Positions 1-7,405 are shown, counted from the first letter of the stretch. The stretch: 11,303 nucleotides of DNA from DASXMX01 sp036495445 (GCA_036495445.1 DASXMX010000372.1:1-11303); one strand, 5' to 3'. A program made the numbers and translations. The notes: generated from the letters alone by a model not told the origin.

Positions 1-46
1 GCACTGCGCTCTGCCACCGGCGTGAGGTGGGATCGTTTGTTTCACG

Positions 47-1285
47 TCAATTCCGCGCCGCGAGGTCCCACGACCGCGTCGCGGTTTCCGCGATGTATTT
101 GCCAATGCTGATCGACGCGGTTGCCCCAGGCGACGGCGCGTTGAGGACGTGGACCATGCGGTTGGTTTCGATGATGCGGAAATCGTCGACCATGGCGCCG
201 GTGGGTTCCATGGCCTGGGCGCGGACGCCGGCGCCGCCGGGGTGGAGGTCGTCCAGCGTAAGGGCGGGGAGGAGTTTTTGCAGGGCCTTGAGGAAGGCGC
301 GTTTGCTGAACGAGCGGTACATTTCGCCGAAGCCGGTCTTCCAGTATTTGCGGGCCATCCGCCAGGTGCCGCCGAACGTCGCGATCTCGATCGCGTCGCG
401 CGGGTTGAAGCTCAAACGCTTGTAGCCTTTGCGGGCCAGCGCGAGGACCGCGTTAGGCCCGGCTTCCACGCCGCCGCCGATCATGCGGGTGAAATGGACG
501 CCCAGGAACGGGAACCGCGGGTCGGGGACGGGGTAGACGAGGTTGCGGACCAGGTGCTCGCTGGATTTGGTCAGTTCGTAATATTCGCCCCGGAACGGCA
601 CGATCCGCACGCCCGGCTCGACGCCGCACAGGCGGGCGACGCGGTCGGATTCGAGGCCGCCGCAGTTGACCATGTGCCGGGCGCGGACGTCGCCGCGGGC
701 GGTCTCGATGACAAGCTCGCCGTTGGAGGCGTGTACCTTGTTGACGCGCGCGCCGGTGACGACCTGCCCGCCCGATTCGCGAATCACCTTCGCATACGCC
801 TCGGCGACCGCCGTGTATTTGACGATCCCCGTCTCCTCGATGAACAGCCCGGCGATGCCGGTGATGTTCGGCTCGTGCTCCTTGATTCCCTCGGCAGTCA
901 GCTTGACGGGACGAAGCCCGTTGGCCAGCCCGCGCCGCTCGAGTACCGTCAGCGCCGGCAATTCGCCCTCGCTCGTCGCGACGACGACCTTGCCGCACCG
1001 CTCGTGCGGCACGTCGTGCTCGGCGCAGAAGGCGTACATCGCGTCGCGTCCCTCGGCGCAGAGCTTGGCCTTGAGCGAGCCGGGCTTGTAGTAGAGCCCG
1101 GAGTGGATGACGCCGCTGTTGTGGCCGGTCTGGTGTTGGGCGAGTCGGTCCTCGGCTTCGAGGACGGTGACGGACAGGCCGTGCTGGCGGGCGAGGGCCA
1201 TCGCCGTCGCCAGCCCCACGATCCCGCCGCCGACCACGGCGGCGTCGAACAACGCGTTATCGGGTGATCCGGTGGAAGAAGTCAT
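47..1285 (-). CDS. lhgO: L-2-hydroxyglutarate oxidase (FAD-dependent, DAO superfamily)
   Basis: Predicted flavoprotein that oxidises L-2-hydroxyglutarate to 2-oxoglutarate and passes electrons to the membrane quinone pool, a metabolite-repair role. The 412-residue product has an N-terminal Rossmann motif GGGIVG at about residues 19-24, followed by VTVLEAE at the end of the second beta strand. The GHNSGVIHSGLYY block (about 54-66) and the C-terminal PSPGATASISIGKYIAE block (about 384-400) are typical of LhgO/YgaF. Length matches the family (about 400). There is no signal peptide or membrane helix. The frame stays open to an ATG at 1318; I prefer the ATG at 1285 because the family normally starts close to the FAD motif. 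Neither start has a well-spaced Shine-Dalgarno: GGAG sits only one base from the 1318 ATG. A related DAO-family dehydrogenase is the main alternative, but the motifs favour LhgO. The gene reads away from its neighbour and appears to be transcribed alone. Confidence 0.9.
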   Translation of the reverse strand: MTSSTGSPDNALFDAAVVGGGIVGLATAMALARQHGLSVTVLEAEDRLAQHQTGHNSGVIHSGLYYKPGSLKAKLCAEGRDAMYAFCAEHDVPHERCGKVVVATSEGELPALTVLERRGLANGLRPVKLTAEGIKEHEPNITGIAGLFIEETGIVKYTAVAEAYAKVIRESGGQVVTGARVNKVHASNGELVIETARGDVRARHMVNCGGLESDRVARLCGVEPGVRIVPFRGEYYELTKSSEHLVRNLVYPVPDPRFPFLGVHFTRMIGGGVEAGPNAVLALARKGYKRLSFNPRDAIEIATFGGTWRMARKYWKTGFGEMYRSFSKRAFLKALQKLLPALTLDDLHPGGAGVRAQAMEPTGAMVDDFRIIETNRMVHVLNAPSPGATASISIGKYIAETATRSWDLAARN

Positions 1286-1393
1286 CACGGCGGTAGGATA
1301 ACGGACGGCGCGGAACATACTCCACTATCGGCAGGATCGGCCTCGAATTCTCGAATGTTGGGCGAGTCGACGTCGAAGGGTGGATCCGCGTTT

Positions 1394-1551
1394 TCTCCCT
1401 CCCTCGGTACTCCGGGGGAGGGTAGGGAGGGGGTTCACCGCGCGACGCTGCTGATTCGAGTGAGCAATATCGCGCGGCAAACCCTCACCCTGCCCGCTCG
1501 CGGGCAGTCGCCCATTCCGCTCGCTTCTCCCGGAGTACCGGGAGAGGGAAA
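1394..1551. repeat. MITE-like imperfect palindromic element
   Basis: The ends form an inverted repeat: 1394-1419 matches the reverse complement of 1526-1551 at 22 of 26 positions, sharing the core GGTACTCCGGG. The centre holds a second inverted pair, 1431-1445 against 1470-1484 (15-base arms, two mismatches, core CCGCGCGA/TCGCGCGG) around a 24-base loop. The right arm carries an extra small hairpin, TGCCCG (1491-1496) and CGGGCA (1501-1506). Nested arms without a coding region suggest a non-autonomous, fold-back repeat that also exists elsewhere in the genome. The latter is inferred, since only one copy is in this window. Confidence 0.6.
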
Positions 1552-1587
1552 GAAGGGCGCAGCATGTCGGTTTGGGGCGGCCTCCCC

Positions 1588-1751
1588 GTGACACGGGTTT
1601 CCAACCCGTGCCGAGCGGTCCGAATTTGCAGAACGCGTGATTGGGTCGGTTGTGGGAGTTAAAAGAAACGCGCTTCGCTTCGAGCTGGTTGGCAAGCGAT
1701 TGGCTCCCGCGGTGGGCAGCGGGATCCGCACGGGTTGGAAACCCGTGTCAC
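1588..1751. repeat. REPIN-like pair 1 (two inverted hairpin repeats)
   Basis: The left copy (1588-1610) and right copy (1729-1751) are exact reverse complements over 23 bases. Each copy is itself a hairpin, stem CACGGGTT/AACCCGTG with a 3-base loop, preceded on the outer side by the tetranucleotide GTGA (TCAC on the right copy). The 118-base spacer has no similarity that I can see to the spacers of the two other pairs in the window. A conserved tetranucleotide plus hairpin, in inverted pairs, is the architecture of REP/REPIN elements mobilised by RAYT transposases. Assignment to that class is inference. Confidence 0.7.
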
Positions 1752-1871
1752 GAGGAGACCGCAGCAACCCGACGTTATGCCCGGCGGCAAGCGACAGGCG
1801 AAGATCCGAGTTGACGGGATTCCGAAGCTGAATCTTTACACCCACGCGGACGACGCACAGAATCGTATTCC

Positions 1872-3656
1872 ATGCGACCTGAACGCTTCCCGTTCGTCCC
1901 CTCCGCTTGCGTCCTGTCCCTGATCCTCCTCTGTCTTTCCCCCGCCCGCGCCGACGAGGTCTATAAGCTCGGTCCCGATTCACAGGAACAAGAAGGCGTC
2001 CCCCACGGCAAGGTCGAGCAATTCACCTGGACCAGCAAGATCTATCACGGCACTACCCGCGACTGCTGGGTCTACGTCCCCGCCCAGTACGACCCGAAAA
2101 CCCCCGCCTGCGTGATGGTCTTCCAGGACGGCGGCGGGTTCCAAAATCCCAAGGGCCCGTGGCGCGTCCCGACCATCTTCGACAACCTGATCGCTAAGAA
2201 GGAGATGCCGGTCACGATTGGCATTTTCATCAATCCGGGCATCATCCCGCCGCCGCATGGGAAGCAGAGCGCGTTGCCACGGTTCAACCGCAGCTTCGAA
2301 TACGATTCGCCGAGCGATCAGTACGCGAGGTTTTTGCTCAACGAGATCCTTCCCGAGGTGGGCAAAAAGTACAACCTGGCGAAGGACGCCAACAGTCGGG
2401 CGATCTGCGGCATTTCATCCGGCGCGAGCTGCGCGTTCACCGTCGCCTGGCAACGGCCCGACCAGTTCTCCCGCGTCGCCAGCTTCGTCGGCAGCTTCAC
2501 CGACCTCCGCGGCGACAACTACTACCCCGACATCATCCGCAAGACCGAGCCCAAGCCGATCCGCGTCTTCCTGCAGGACGGAAAGCGGGACCTGAACATT
2601 TACGCCGGGAGTTGGGTCAACGCGAATAGGGAGATGGCCGAGGCACTGGAGTTCGCCGGGTACGACTACAAGTACGTCCTCGGCGACGAGGGCCACAACG
2701 CCAGGCACGGCGGGGCGATCTTCCCCGACGTCGTCCGCTGGCTGTGGCGCGATTACCCAAAGCCCGTCCAGGCGATGGTCAATCCGACCACCCGGCCGTC
2801 CACCCAGCCGGTGATGGACATCCTGATCCCCGGCGAAAACTGGGAGCCGGTGGAGGGCACCTACGGCTTCACCGAAGGCCCCGCCCCCGACGGCAAGGGC
2901 AACCTCTATTTCACCGACATCCCGCACAACAAGATTTTCAAGATCGACCCCAACGGCAAAGTCACCGAGTTCGCCCACGACACCGGCGGGGGAAACGGGT
3001 TGATGTTCGGCCCCGACGGGAAACTCTACTGCTGCCAGATGGACCGCAAGCGCGTCGTCGCGTACGACCCGCAGGGGAAGGAACAGGTGATCGCCGAGGA
3101 CATCGAGGCCGTGAACGACATCGCGATCGACCATGACGGGCGGATCTACGTCTCCGAGCCGCCGCGGCACCAGATCGTCTACATCAGCCCCAAGCACGAG
3201 AAGCGGGTCGTCGCCCGCGACCCGGTGATCAACTTCCCCAACGGCGTGCGGTTCACGCCGGACCAGTCGCAGATCGTCGTCGCCGACACCAAGGGCGTTC
3301 GCCTCTGGGCGTTCCAAGTCACCGCCTCCGGCGACCTGGCCAACCGGGAGGCCTTCTACGATGCCCAGATCGTCCCCGGCACCGCCGACGACGGCGCCGA
3401 CGGCATGGCGTTCGACAAGGAGGGCCGCCTTTACGTCTGCACCCACATCGGCATCCAGGTCTTCGACCAGGCGGGCCGGGTGATCGGCGTCATCAACCGC
3501 CCCAGCCCCCAATGGCTCGCCAACTGCGCCTTCGGCGGCCCGAACATCGAATACCTCTACCTCTGCAACGGCAACCACGTCTACCGCCGCAAGACGAAGA
3601 CGCAGGGCGTCCTGAGCTGGCAGGAACCCGTCACGCCGGGGAAGCCGAAGCTGTGA
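1872..3656 (+). CDS. Exported esterase fused to SMP-30/gluconolactonase-like propeller
   Basis: A 594-residue two-domain hydrolase. Residues 1-27 form a signal peptide (hydrophobic run about 12-22, likely cleavage after ARA), so the protein should be periplasmic or secreted. Residues about 45-298 are an alpha/beta-hydrolase of the enterochelin-esterase/esterase-D type: nucleophile elbow GISSG with Ser182, a likely acid at Asp236 (FLQDGKRD) and a likely His275 (DEGHN). A short Thr/Pro linker (304-313) leads to an SMP-30/gluconolactonase propeller (about 316-590). The expected metal ligands are visible: Glu335 in FTEGP, Asn457 in FPNGVRF and Asp510 in GADGMAF, plus Asn415 in the substrate-site position. 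The product probably opens sugar lactones and cleaves an ester-linked substrate; the natural substrate cannot be read from sequence. The ATG at 1872 sits directly before the signal peptide but has no clear Shine-Dalgarno. The next gene starts 30 bases downstream, which suggests co-transcription. Confidence 0.88.
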   Translation: MRPERFPFVPSACVLSLILLCLSPARADEVYKLGPDSQEQEGVPHGKVEQFTWTSKIYHGTTRDCWVYVPAQYDPKTPACVMVFQDGGGFQNPKGPWRVPTIFDNLIAKKEMPVTIGIFINPGIIPPPHGKQSALPRFNRSFEYDSPSDQYARFLLNEILPEVGKKYNLAKDANSRAICGISSGASCAFTVAWQRPDQFSRVASFVGSFTDLRGDNYYPDIIRKTEPKPIRVFLQDGKRDLNIYAGSWVNANREMAEALEFAGYDYKYVLGDEGHNARHGGAIFPDVVRWLWRDYPKPVQAMVNPTTRPSTQPVMDILIPGENWEPVEGTYGFTEGPAPDGKGNLYFTDIPHNKIFKIDPNGKVTEFAHDTGGGNGLMFGPDGKLYCCQMDRKRVVAYDPQGKEQVIAEDIEAVNDIAIDHDGRIYVSEPPRHQIVYISPKHEKRVVARDPVINFPNGVRFTPDQSQIVVADTKGVRLWAFQVTASGDLANREAFYDAQIVPGTADDGADGMAFDKEGRLYVCTHIGIQVFDQAGRVIGVINRPSPQWLANCAFGGPNIEYLYLCNGNHVYRRKTKTQGVLSWQEPVTPGKPKL

Positions 3657-3673
3657 TGCGAATCGCGTTTTGT

Positions 3674-3677
3674 GGAG
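3674..3677 (+). promoter_or_regulatory. Shine-Dalgarno GGAG deciding the start at 3687
   Basis: GGAG lies 9 bases before the ATG at 3687. The frame is open to a GTG at 3672, but this spacing favours the ATG. It is one of the few good Shine-Dalgarno sequences in the window. Confidence 0.6.
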
Positions 3678-3686
3678 TCGGACACC

Positions 3687-5168
3687 ATGAAATTCAAGGA
3701 GCCACTGGACCTCGTTTGCCCACGTTGCAAGACACACACGTTCGAGAGCGTCAAATGGCTCATGCAGGAGGGGCGTTGCTGTCCCGTGTGCGACGAGTCG
3801 TTCGCAAGTCTTCAAGCTCCCATCCAGGCGATGATCCAAGACTGGACGGATTTTTGCGAAGGCGCCGATTTCGTCGTGGAACTTGAAATGGCGTTCGGTA
3901 TCGAGATCTCAGATGATGACGTACGAAGGCTTGCCACCGCCGAAGCAGTTCAAAACTTCATCATCGATGCCGTTCGAGCGAGAGGTGTTTCCGCCGACAG
4001 ACAAATCGTTGCAACGAAAATTCGAGACGCCGCCAAGAAGAGCCTGGGACTTGACGCCGTAACATCGGACACCGACGTGCTTGCCCGCTTTCGGCGGGCA
4101 TTGGAGCCGCCAATGACATCCATCCGCCTCGAGCACATCTCGAAGACGTTCGACCGTACGGTCGCGCTGGACGGGATCGACCTGTCCATCGCCGGCGGCG
4201 AATTGTTCTTTCTGCTCGGGCCCAGCGGCTGTGGCAAGAGCACGTTGCTGCGGCTCATCGCGGGGCTTTACGAGCCCACATCCGGGCGAGTCTATTTCAA
4301 TGATCGCGACGTGACGCCATTGGGGACGGAGAGCCGCAATGCGGTGATGGTGTTTCAGAGTTATGCGCTCTGGCCGCACATGACGGTGCGGGAGAACGTG
4401 CGGTTCGGGCTGCAGGTGCGGCGGCTGCCGCGGGCGGAGCAGGACCGGCGGATCGCCGAGGTGCTCGACCTGGTTCAACTGCGGGAGCTGGCCGATCGCA
4501 AGCCCAACCAGCTTTCCGGCGGGCAGCAGCAGCGGGTGGCGCTGGCCCGGTCGCTTGCCGTCCGGCCCGACTGCCTGCTGCTGGACGAGCCGCTCAGCAA
4601 CCTCGACGCGCAGCTCCGCCAGCAGATGCGCAGCGAGATCCGGCGGATCTGCAAGGCGCAGGGGCTGACGACGATCTACGTCACGCACGACCAGAAGGAG
4701 GCGCTGAGCGTCGCCGATCGCATAGCGGTGATGAACGCCGGGCGGATCGCCCAGGTCGGCACGCCGGCCGAGCTGTATCACCGTCCGAATTCCGCCTTCG
4801 TCGCCTCCTTCGTCGGTGAGACGAACCTGCTCAAGGGGCAAGTCGTCGCCCGCGACGACGGCCTCATTCGCGTCCAAACCGCGGCGGGGGAGTTGCTCGC
4901 CGCCAGCGCCCCGGGAATCCCCGACAGCGTCACACTCAGCGTCCGCCCCGAGCAAATGCGCATCGTGACCGACGGCGACCGCGCCCCAGTGAACCGCCTC
5001 TGTGGCCGCGTCACCGAAACCACCTTCCTCGGCGAAGCCAGCGAACACGTCCTGCTCGTCAACGGCCAACAGATCAAGCTAATCAGCACCCCGCCCCGAT
5101 TCGACCCGCCGGCGGAAATGACCGTCGGATTCGACCCGAAGGATGCCGTCGTCCTGCCCGGAAACTGA
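3687..5168 (+). CDS. Zinc-ribbon/ACP-like domain fused to CUT1-type ABC transporter ATPase
   Basis: A 493-residue product in three parts. Residues 11-35 form a zinc ribbon (CPRC, 17 residues, CPVC). Residues about 58-95 resemble helices II-IV of an acyl carrier protein (VVELEMAFGIEISDDD), but the DSL serine that carries phosphopantetheine is absent. Residues about 105-135 resemble an ACP helix I. From residue 143 a full ABC ATPase follows: Walker A GPSGCGKST (178-186), Q-loop Gln224, signature LSGGQQQ (276-282), Walker B CLLLDE (296-301), H-loop His334 and a TOBE-like tail (about 377-493). The ATPase matches MalK/UgpC-type sugar importers and should energise an inner-membrane permease. No permease or binding protein is nearby, so the substrate is unknown. 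The first ~440 bases are clearly lower in GC than the ATPase part. An internal ATG at 4113 with its own GGAG could yield a 351-residue ATPase alone, the usual family length, so this may be a recent gene fusion or two products from one frame. Confidence 0.85.
   Translation: MKFKEPLDLVCPRCKTHTFESVKWLMQEGRCCPVCDESFASLQAPIQAMIQDWTDFCEGADFVVELEMAFGIEISDDDVRRLATAEAVQNFIIDAVRARGVSADRQIVATKIRDAAKKSLGLDAVTSDTDVLARFRRALEPPMTSIRLEHISKTFDRTVALDGIDLSIAGGELFFLLGPSGCGKSTLLRLIAGLYEPTSGRVYFNDRDVTPLGTESRNAVMVFQSYALWPHMTVRENVRFGLQVRRLPRAEQDRRIAEVLDLVQLRELADRKPNQLSGGQQQRVALARSLAVRPDCLLLDEPLSNLDAQLRQQMRSEIRRICKAQGLTTIYVTHDQKEALSVADRIAVMNAGRIAQVGTPAELYHRPNSAFVASFVGETNLLKGQVVARDDGLIRVQTAAGELLAASAPGIPDSVTLSVRPEQMRIVTDGDRAPVNRLCGRVTETTFLGEASEHVLLVNGQQIKLISTPPRFDPPAEMTVGFDPKDAVVLPGN
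4082..4100 (+). other. Hairpin at the fusion junction
   Basis: TGCCCGC (4082-4088) and GCGGGCA (4094-4100) form a perfect 7-bp GC-rich stem with a 5-base loop. It lies inside the open frame, immediately before the internal Shine-Dalgarno and start codon of the ATPase part. No T-run follows, so it is not a standard intrinsic terminator. It could influence internal translation initiation or be a relic of a former gene boundary. Confidence 0.45.
4103..4115 (+). promoter_or_regulatory. Possible internal ribosome binding site and ATG for the ABC ATPase
   Basis: GGAG at 4103-4106 is followed after 6 bases by ATG at 4113, in frame with the longer fusion. Translation from here gives MTSIRLEHISKTF, a typical N-terminus for a sugar-importer ATPase. 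The spacing is close to ideal and better than at most annotated starts in this window. Confidence 0.5.
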
Positions 5169-5177
5169 GCCTCCCCC

Positions 5178-5304
5178 GTGACACGGGTTTTCAACCCGTG
5201 CGAGCCCCCGCGATATTACAAGGGCGATCGATATCGCGCTTTCACAATAGCGAAAGTCTCCCGTCACTCGGATGCCGTCAGCACGGGTTAAAAACCCGTG
5301 TCAC
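5178..5304. repeat. REPIN-like pair 2 (two inverted hairpin repeats)
   Basis: Left copy 5178-5201 and right copy 5281-5304 are reverse complements over 24 bases with one difference, in the hairpin loop. Stems are CACGGGTT/AACCCGTG, with outer GTGA/TCAC. The 79-base spacer contains short AT-rich palindromic stretches such as GCGATATTAC and CGATATCG. The left copy begins 9 bases after the stop codon of the ABC ATPase fusion, so its hairpin may shape the 3' end of that transcript. The right copy ends 29 bases before the start of the oxidoreductase gene. Confidence 0.7.
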
Positions 5305-5318
5305 AGGGCATGCGGGTT

Positions 5319-5325
5319 GGAAGGA
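5319..5325 (+). promoter_or_regulatory. Shine-Dalgarno GGAAGGA deciding the start at 5334
   Basis: GGAAGGA ends 8 bases before the ATG at 5334. This supports that ATG over the upstream in-frame ATGs at 5298 and 5310, the first of which lies inside the repeat. Confidence 0.65.
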
Positions 5326-5333
5326 CGCGCCTC

Positions 5334-7403
5334 ATGAAGCAGCTCGCGATCTTTGGAATCCTGGTCCTCCTCTGCTTGCCTTTCGTGGCAGCCGCTGGGG
5401 AGACGTTCGACATCGTCGTATATGGAGGCACTTCGGGAGGCGTCATTGCAGCGGTCCAGGCCGGGCGGATGGGCGAACGTGCCGTGCTCATCGAGCCCAC
5501 CCAACACCTGGGCGGCATGACCACCGGCGGCCTCGGCGCCACCGACATGGGCAACCCAAAAGCCATCGGCGGCGTCTCCCGCGAATTCTACCAGCGGATC
5601 CTCAAGTACTACCAGGACAAGTCTGCCTGGAAGTACGAGACGCCGGAGCAGTACGCGAAGCGCGAGCGGTATTACCAGGGCGACGCGCTCTTCGGCTTCG
5701 AGCCGCATGTGGCGGAGCGAATCTACGACGACATGCTCGCCGAGGCGCACGTGCAGGTCGTGCGGGACGAGCGGCTCGACCTCAAAAATGGCGTGAAGAA
5801 AGACGGCCCGCGCATCGTCTCGATCAGCATGGAAAGCGGCCGAACCTTCTCCGGCAAAGTCTTCATCGACGCCGGCTATGAGGGCGACCTGATGGCCAAG
5901 GCCGGCGTGAGCTACACGATCGGCCGCGAGGCCAACAGCCAATATGGCGAGACGATCGACGGCTTCCAGGTGGCTCATGCGAAGAGCCATCAGTTCAACT
6001 TCCCGGTCGACCCATACGTGACGCCGGGTAGTCCGACCAGCGGCTTGGTCCACCTCATCCACGCGGGCTCGCCAGGCGTCGATGGTGAAGCCGACAAACG
6101 GGTCGAGGCGTTCAATTACCGCATTTGTACCACCGACGTGCCCGAGAACCGCGTCCCGTTCCCCAAGCCCGACGGGTACGACGAGCGCGACTTCGAGCTG
6201 CTCTTCCGCTACTACGCCGCCGGCTTGACCGGCATCCCGTGGGGCCCGCGCGGCATGCCGAACCGCAAGACCGACACAAACAACAACGGCGCGTTCTCGA
6301 CCGATTTCATCGGCATGGCCGACGAATACCCCGACGCCGATTACGCGACGCGGGCGAAGATCACCGCCGACCACATTCGCTATACCCAGGGCCTGCTTTG
6401 GACGCTGGCCAATCACCCGAGGATCCCCCAGAAGGTCCGCGAAGCGGTCAGCAAGTGGGGCCTGGCGAAGGACGAATTCGTCGATAACGGCAACTGGCCG
6501 TATCAGCTCTACGTCCGCGAGGGCCGCCGGATGGTCGGCGAGTATGTCGTCACGCAGCACGACACGATGTGGGAGCGCAAGTGCGACGATCCCGTCGGCC
6601 TCGGGTCATACAATATGGATTCCCATAATTGTCAGCGATACGTCGATGCGGCCGGGCACGCGCGGAATGAGGGGGACGTGCAGGTGAGCGTGGCGGGGCC
6701 GTACGGGATCAGCTGCCGGGCGCTGGTGCCAAAGGCCGGCGAGTGTACGAACCTGCTGGTGCCGGTCTGCATGTCGGCGTCGCACATCGGGTACGGGTCG
6801 GTGCGGATGGAGCCGGTCTACATGATCCTCGGCCAGGGCTGCGGCACCGCCGCCGCGATCGCGATCGATGACAATGTGGACGTGCAGAAGGTCCCGTATC
6901 CGAAGCTCCGCGAGCGGCTCGTGGCCGACAAGCAACTCGTCGAATGGACGGGGCAAGCTGTTCGGCGGGGGCTGGCCTCCGCGAAACTCCCCGGCATCGT
7001 GATGGACGACGCGCACGCGAAGCTCACCGGCGACTGGGTGACCAGCTCCGCACAAGGGGGCATCGACGGCTCCTACCACCACGACGCGAACTCGGACAAG
7101 GGGCACAAATCCGCCCGGTTCGAGCTGAAGGTCCCGAAGGACGGCCGGTACGAAGCGCGCTTCGCGTACACCCCTCACGCCAACCGCGCGAGCAATGTGC
7201 CGGTGACGATCGAGTCGGCGGAGGGGAGCAAAACCGTCACCGTCAACGAGCGGCGCGAGCCGCCGATCGACAAGGCCTTCGTCTCCCTCGGGACGTTCTC
7301 CTTCATCACACCGAAGCCCGCGGTGATCATCGTGAGCAACGCGAACACCGACGGGTTTGTGGTCATCGATGCGGTGCAGTTGTTGCCGTACCAGGAACCT
7401 TAG
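5334..7403 (+). CDS. Exported FAD-dependent oxidoreductase with golvesin/Xly-like C-terminal domain
   Basis: A 689-residue secreted flavoprotein. Residues 1-21 form a signal peptide (MKQ, hydrophobic core, AAA cleavage site). The mature protein opens with the FAD-binding strand-turn-helix DIVVYGGTSGGVIAA (about 26-40), VLIEP (51-55) and HLGGMTTGGLGATD, which identify the FAD_oxidored (PF12831-type) family. A second conserved stretch around the middle (MPNRKTDTNNNGAFSTDF, then YTQGLLWTLANHPRIP) is also typical of this family. Residues about 554-689 form a beta-sandwich resembling the golvesin/xanthan-lyase C-terminal domain, ending in DGFVVIDAVQLLP, and may bind polysaccharide. The substrate is unknown; members of this family often sit in polysaccharide-degradation loci of Planctomycetota and Bacteroidota. 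The start is set by a good GGAAGGA. The gene is flanked on both sides by paired hairpin repeats. Confidence 0.87.
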   Translation: MKQLAIFGILVLLCLPFVAAAGETFDIVVYGGTSGGVIAAVQAGRMGERAVLIEPTQHLGGMTTGGLGATDMGNPKAIGGVSREFYQRILKYYQDKSAWKYETPEQYAKRERYYQGDALFGFEPHVAERIYDDMLAEAHVQVVRDERLDLKNGVKKDGPRIVSISMESGRTFSGKVFIDAGYEGDLMAKAGVSYTIGREANSQYGETIDGFQVAHAKSHQFNFPVDPYVTPGSPTSGLVHLIHAGSPGVDGEADKRVEAFNYRICTTDVPENRVPFPKPDGYDERDFELLFRYYAAGLTGIPWGPRGMPNRKTDTNNNGAFSTDFIGMADEYPDADYATRAKITADHIRYTQGLLWTLANHPRIPQKVREAVSKWGLAKDEFVDNGNWPYQLYVREGRRMVGEYVVTQHDTMWERKCDDPVGLGSYNMDSHNCQRYVDAAGHARNEGDVQVSVAGPYGISCRALVPKAGECTNLLVPVCMSASHIGYGSVRMEPVYMILGQGCGTAAAIAIDDNVDVQKVPYPKLRERLVADKQLVEWTGQAVRRGLASAKLPGIVMDDAHAKLTGDWVTSSAQGGIDGSYHHDANSDKGHKSARFELKVPKDGRYEARFAYTPHANRASNVPVTIESAEGSKTVTVNERREPPIDKAFVSLGTFSFITPKPAVIIVSNANTDGFVVIDAVQLLPYQEP

Positions 7404-7405
7404 TT

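Larger units (their letters stand above)
1286..1871. other. Repeat-rich intergenic region between divergent genes
   Basis: About 590 bases separate the divergent starts of the L-2-hydroxyglutarate oxidase and the esterase-lactonase, so promoters for both should lie here. I could not identify convincing -35/-10 boxes. The region holds a MITE-like imperfect palindrome (1394-1551) and a paired hairpin repeat (1588-1751), described separately. Small open frames across it translate the repeats (for example DTGFQPV and RVGNPCHGE) and are not credible genes. The last ~120 bases before 1872 show no recognisable element and no strong Shine-Dalgarno. Confidence 0.6.

Noticed and set aside
149..1267. 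Long plus-strand open frame (372 codons) opposite the L-2-hydroxyglutarate oxidase gene
   Set aside because: It is a high-GC antisense shadow with no recognisable domain; the opposite strand has clear conserved FAD and LhgO motifs.
1435..1983. 182-codon minus-strand frame across the two intergenic repeats
   Set aside because: It translates the repeats (TGFQPV, RVGNPCHGE peptides) and runs into the signal-peptide region of the esterase gene. Such repeat-derived peptides are common false gene calls.
2415..3839. 474-codon minus-strand open frame spanning the lactonase domain and the next gene start
   Set aside because: Composition is dominated by Val, Asp, Gly and Ala as expected for the complement of a GC-rich gene, it crosses a gene boundary, and it matches no family. 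The plus strand explains the region.
4082..4100. Intrinsic terminator between the ACP-like part and the ATPase
   Set aside because: The hairpin is GC-rich but is followed by TTGGAG rather than a T-tract, and it lies in an uninterrupted open frame.
3909..5069. 386-codon minus-strand frame opposite the ABC ATPase
   Set aside because: Shadow of the ATPase; no domain, no start signal, and the plus strand has every ABC motif.
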